Origin: Candidatus Woesearchaeota archaeon
GTDB taxonomy: Archaea > Nanobdellota > Nanobdellia > Woesearchaeales > SKIA01
NCBI GenBank assembly: GCA_007128245.1
Contig: SKXU01000107.1
Location: forward strand, 1 to 9,014
DNA length: 9,014 nucleotides
Direction of reading: 5' to 3'
Numbering within the stretch: the first letter of the stretch is position 1; every line of letters begins with the position of its first letter. Shown one piece after another: positions 6,149 through 9,014 of this stretch. A program made the position numbers and the translations under genes. The notes under the pieces were generated by a model. The model had not been told where the DNA came from, did not search any database, and saw only the letters and a list, made by a program, of their open reading frames with translations.

Positions 6149-6571
6149 ATGACGATCATCGGTTTTCAATTTAACAAGCTCTCTGCGGAGAGAAAAAATC
6201 CTATTCGAGGTAAAATCAACATTAACCGTACCTGCAACCCAACGAAGGTTGAAGAAGTAGACCTAGGTTCAGACCAGAAGGGCGTGCGCTACACCTTTGA
6301 GTTTTCTTGCTTGTACGAGCCAGATATTGCAAGTATGGAGTTTTCTGGGAACATCACTGAGATGCGCTCAGAAGAAGAGAGTAAGAAGGTACTTGAGCAA
6401 TGGGGCAAGGACAAGACGCTCCCTCTTGACACGCTTGAGCGCGTCATGAACGCGATTTTGAATCGCTGCCACATCGAGGCATTAATTATTGCTAAGGAGC
6501 TGAACATGCCTCCGCCATTTAATTTGCCTAAGGTGCGCGTCAAAGACCAGCAGCCTGAGGAGAAGCAATAA
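6149..6571 (+). CDS. Small cytosolic protein, possibly SecB-like fold
   Basis: A 140-residue protein without signal peptide or membrane span. The first 70 residues look like successive beta strands (I-I-G-F-Q-F-N, G-K-I-N-I-N, V-R-Y-T-F-E-F-S, M-E-F-S-G-N-I). A charged helix (about 73-86) follows, then a long helix (about 93-118) leading to N-M-P-P-P-F-N-L-P-K-V (119-129) and a polar tail. This order, with a conserved-looking proline segment after the last helix, resembles the bacterial export chaperone SecB, which ends in a similar F-P-x-L-N-L-x-P stretch; a SecB-like protein is known in Methanocaldococcus. I also recall similar proteins in DPANN genomes. The resemblance is by eye, so function is unproven. 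It has its own TATA box, Shine-Dalgarno and T-tract terminator, which suggests a well-expressed single gene. Confidence 0.8.
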   Translation: MTIIGFQFNKLSAERKNPIRGKININRTCNPTKVEEVDLGSDQKGVRYTFEFSCLYEPDIASMEFSGNITEMRSEEESKKVLEQWGKDKTLPLDTLERVMNAILNRCHIEALIIAKELNMPPPFNLPKVRVKDQQPEEKQ

Positions 6572-6572
6572 G

Positions 6573-6585
6573 TTTCTTTTTTTTT
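6573..6585 (+). terminator. T-tract terminator after the 6149 gene
   Basis: TTTC followed by nine T begins immediately after the stop codon. Archaeal intrinsic termination needs only a T-rich tract in the coding strand, so no hairpin is required. It separates this gene from cdc48. Confidence 0.6.
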
Positions 6586-6617
6586 CACAGAGTTATTTTC
6601 TATACAGCACATATTTC

Positions 6618-6634
6618 GTTGACTTGAAGTCAAC
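6618..6634. promoter_or_regulatory. Perfect inverted repeat ahead of the cdc48-type promoter
   Basis: Arms GTTGACT and AGTCAAC flank a 3-base TGA spacer. The element ends 6 bases before the TATA box. Archaeal heat-shock regulators (Phr in Pyrococcus, HSR1 in Archaeoglobus) bind palindromes in promoters of AAA+ ATPase operons, so a stress regulator is a reasonable guess. The sequence is not an exact match to the motifs I remember. Confidence 0.5.
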
Positions 6635-6640
6635 ACAATG

Positions 6641-6648
6641 TTTATAAG
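6641..6648 (+). promoter_or_regulatory. TATA box of the cdc48-type gene (leaderless; decides the start)
   Basis: TTTATAAG is centred 26.5 bases before the ATG at 6671. An in-frame ATG at 6638 lies upstream of this box and would not be on the transcript, so 6671 is the start. Confidence 0.7.
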
Positions 6649-6670
6649 TGATGAAGTACTGACACAAGAC

Positions 6671-9014
6671 ATGGTCAAAGAAACCAAGCTCAAAGTCGCA
6701 GAAGCAATCCAAGATGATGTAAACAAAGGAATCGTACGTATCGACTCGTCCTACATGCACCAAATAGACGTTCGTCCGGGAGACATCGTCGAAATCAATG
6801 GAGAGCGAGCAACAGTCGGGATCGCAGACAGAGCATACCCCGGAGACATTGGCCTAAACATCATCCGCCTTGACGGCATCCTGCGCAGAAACGCAAAAAC
6901 CAGCATAGGAGAGCTCGTCACCGTAAAAAAAGCAGAAGTTCAAGAAGCAAAACGCGTAGTGATCGCTCCTGCACGCAAAGGAGTTATGATTCGCGCATCA
7001 CCCGTAATATTCAAGCAAGGACTCCTCGGTCGCGCAGTCGTCAAAGGCGACGTCGTCATCCTCGGCGGCACGCGAAGACGCAGAAGCACCATGTCCTCAT
7101 CACCCTTCTTTGATGAAGTATTCAACATGCTCGACGAGAACATGGCATTCGGCCTTGGAGACCTCAAGTTCATCGTCGCACAAGCAGACCCCAAAGGAGC
7201 GGTTATCATTACAGAAAACACCCAGGTAGAGTTTAATCCTGAAGCAGTTGAGGTCGAAGAAAAAGAGCTTCCTGAAGTCACGTATGAAGACATCGGAGGG
7301 CTTGAAGAAGAAGTCAAAAAGGTGCGCGAGATGGTGGAGCTCCCCCTAAAATACCCTGAGATTTTTGAGCGCCTTGGCATTGAGCCTCCAAAAGGAGTGC
7401 TCTTGCACGGACCTCCAGGAACAGGAAAGACGCTTCTCGCAAAAGCAGTCGCTTCAGAAACGAACAGTAACTTCTACCTCATCAACGGTCCTGAGATTAT
7501 GAGTAAATATTACGGACAGTCGGAAGAAAACTTACGCAAGAAATTTGAGGAAGCAGAAAAGAACGCTCCGAGCATCATTTTCATTGACGAAATTGACGCT
7601 ATCGCCAGCAAACGTGAAGAAAGTAAAGGCGAGGTTGAGCGTCGCGTCGTCGCACAACTCCTCGCAATCATGGACGGTCTGAAAAGCCGAGGAAAAGTCG
7701 TGGTTATTGCCGCAACCAACATCCCAAATCAGCTCGACCCAGCATTGCGTCGTCCAGGCCGTTTTGATCGAGAAATTGAGATTGGCGTCCCACAAAAAGA
7801 AGGCCGACTCAATATCTTAAAAATCCACTCAAGAAACATGCCTTTGGTCGCGTATCACCCGAAAACATTCTCAAAAGCGCTTCACGAAAAAGTGCTTGAG
7901 GCAGAAAAGCATTTGCTCAAAGTAGGCTCTGACCCTGGACGCCTCTCGCAAATACAGAAAGTCAAAGCTGCGCTCACACCCCAAGCCATCAGCAAAGTAG
8001 AAGCAGGAATTGAAGAGCACGGTGATAAGCTTGCCAGTCTTGGTAGTCGAGAAGCAGTTGTTGCTATACAGGACATGCTTGCAGCACAAGGACTCTCTGA
8101 GATTCATGATAACCTCTACGAAGACCTCACTGCGCGTGTGGACGAAGCGGCGCGTCAGCAAAGTCGCGTGGATATGCTTGAGACAATTGCTGAAGTAACA
8201 CACGGTTTTGTTGGAGCAGACCTTGCAGCACTCACTAGAGAAGCAGCAATGACGGTGCTTCGACGAGTCCTTCCTGACCTTGACCTCAAAGATGATGAGC
8301 CCATCCCGACAGAGGTGCTTGAGCGATTAAAAATTACGCGCGAAGACATCCTCGAAGCGTTGCGCACGGTACGCCCAAGCGCTATGCGAGAAGTCTTTGT
8401 TGAGAGTCCAAACGTGACATGGGATGATATCGGCGGCTTAGGAGAGATTCAGCAAGAGCTCGTGGAAGCTGTTGAGTGGCCGCTCAAAAAGCGAGAGGTC
8501 TTCACGCGCATGGGCATTAAGCCACCAAAGGGGGTGCTTATGTATGGCGCTCCGGGAACCGGGAAGACGCTTCTCGCAAAAGCAGTTGCGAGCCAGTCAG
8601 AAGCAAACTTTATTCTTGTCAAAGGCCCGGAATTGCTTAGTCAGTGGGTGGGCGAGTCCGAGCGTGCTGTCAGGCAAATCTTCGAAAAGGCTCGACAAGC
8701 AAGTCCTTCAATTATTTTCTTTGACGAAATTGATTCTCTTGCTCCTCGACGAGGGTCAGGTGGAGATAATAACGTCACTGAGCGTGTCGTCAATCAACTC
8801 CTCACAGAAATTGATGGATTGCAAGCACTCACAAACACCGTAATTATTGGCGCCACAAACAGGCCTGACATGCTCGACCCTGCGCTCTTGCGACCGGGTC
8901 GTTTTGATCGTATTGTGCACGTTCCTGTGCCTGACGCGCAAGGAAGAAAAGCTATTTTGGACATTCATCTCTCTGGCGTAAAGCTTGCTGCGGACGTGTC
9001 TGTGCAAACCCTTG
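6671..9014 (+). CDS. cdc48: CDC48/VAT-type double AAA+ ATPase (unfoldase), 3' end outside window
   Basis: 781 codons are visible before the window ends. The N-terminal substrate domain (about 1-190) has the double-psi barrel opening R-P-G-D-I-V-E-I and is followed by D1 and D2. D1 has Walker A G-P-P-G-T-G-K-T (247-254, K253), Walker B I-I-F-I-D-E (302-307, E307) and R-R-P-G-R-F-D-R (360-367). D2 has Walker A G-A-P-G-T-G-K-T (626-633, K632), Walker B I-I-F-F-D-E (681-686) and the pore residues Q-W-V-G (658-661). All ATPase residues appear intact in both. The D1 lid carries an insertion of about 110 mostly helical residues (about 394-505) before the T-H-G-F-V-G-A-D-L helix, where Thermoplasma VAT has about a dozen. 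The enzyme is expected to form a cytosolic hexamer that pulls proteins apart for the proteasome. The end of D2 and the C-terminal tail are missing. Confidence 0.95.
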   Translation, partial: MVKETKLKVAEAIQDDVNKGIVRIDSSYMHQIDVRPGDIVEINGERATVGIADRAYPGDIGLNIIRLDGILRRNAKTSIGELVTVKKAEVQEAKRVVIAPARKGVMIRASPVIFKQGLLGRAVVKGDVVILGGTRRRRSTMSSSPFFDEVFNMLDENMAFGLGDLKFIVAQADPKGAVIITENTQVEFNPEAVEVEEKELPEVTYEDIGGLEEEVKKVREMVELPLKYPEIFERLGIEPPKGVLLHGPPGTGKTLLAKAVASETNSNFYLINGPEIMSKYYGQSEENLRKKFEEAEKNAPSIIFIDEIDAIASKREESKGEVERRVVAQLLAIMDGLKSRGKVVVIAATNIPNQLDPALRRPGRFDREIEIGVPQKEGRLNILKIHSRNMPLVAYHPKTFSKALHEKVLEAEKHLLKVGSDPGRLSQIQKVKAALTPQAISKVEAGIEEHGDKLASLGSREAVVAIQDMLAAQGLSEIHDNLYEDLTARVDEAARQQSRVDMLETIAEVTHGFVGADLAALTREAAMTVLRRVLPDLDLKDDEPIPTEVLERLKITREDILEALRTVRPSAMREVFVESPNVTWDDIGGLGEIQQELVEAVEWPLKKREVFTRMGIKPPKGVLMYGAPGTGKTLLAKAVASQSEANFILVKGPELLSQWVGESERAVRQIFEKARQASPSIIFFDEIDSLAPRRGSGGDNNVTERVVNQLLTEIDGLQALTNTVIIGATNRPDMLDPALLRPGRFDRIVHVPVPDAQGRKAILDIHLSGVKLAADVSVQTL

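Noticed and set aside
6638..6670. Earlier in-frame ATG for the cdc48-type gene
   Set aside because: The TATA box at 6641-6648 lies downstream of this ATG, so the transcript would begin at 6671.
1..9014. CRISPR array, tRNA, rRNA or insertion sequence
   Set aside because: No regularly spaced repeats, no cloverleaf-like segment, no transposase and no terminal repeats were seen on either strand.

Overview
The window reads as archaeal. It holds a CDC48/VAT-type double AAA+ ATPase with archaeal domain order and a membrane-anchored Lon-type protease of the archaeal kind. TATA boxes sit 25-27 bases ahead of start codons at four genes, which implies leaderless mRNAs, and only one gene has a strong Shine-Dalgarno. 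The protein styles (short exported cysteine-containing proteins, an HKD phospholipase-D-like lipoprotein candidate, a small protein with a SecB-like outline) suggest a DPANN-type archaeon, but that placement is inference from remembered family resemblance. I see no rRNA, tRNA, CRISPR array, insertion sequence or phage gene.

Layout. Bases 1-840 (minus strand, cut by the window edge) encode a Val/Ser-rich predicted surface lipoprotein with an extreme codon bias. It diverges from an AbiE-type toxin-antitoxin pair at 1036-2422 (AbiEi-like antitoxin, then AbiEii-like nucleotidyltransferase, 8-base overlap) that has a perfect inverted repeat ahead of its TATA box. At 2530-4158 lies an exported, C-terminally anchored Lon-fold (S16-like) serine protease without an ATPase domain. 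A GC-rich imperfect hairpin follows. Next comes a small run of genes: an unrecognised soluble protein (4327-4722), a membrane-anchored Cys-rich protein (4719-5186, ATGA overlap) and a two-HKD PLD-like protein (5260-6102). A small cytosolic protein with a possible SecB-like fold (6149-6571) has its own promoter, ribosome binding site and T-tract terminator. The window closes inside a cdc48-type gene (6671 to past 9014).

How the parts may fit. The right two thirds lean toward protein quality control and the cell envelope: unfoldase (CDC48), membrane protease (Lon-like), possible chaperone (SecB-like) and secreted or anchored Cys proteins. The toxin-antitoxin pair is the only clearly accessory module. 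The promoters of abiEi, the Lon-like gene and cdc48 each carry a symmetric or tandem element with a related AAGTNNA core 6-8 bases ahead of the TATA box, which raises the possibility of a shared regulator. The + strand is A/C-rich over about 1-2450 regardless of gene direction, G/T-rich over about 2530-6100, and A/C-rich again at the start of cdc48.

No clearly new multi-gene system is evident. The most unusual items are the near-total G/T third-position bias of the first gene, the ATPase-less Lon-like membrane protease, the roughly 110-residue insertion in the CDC48 D1 lid, and the shared promoter architecture.
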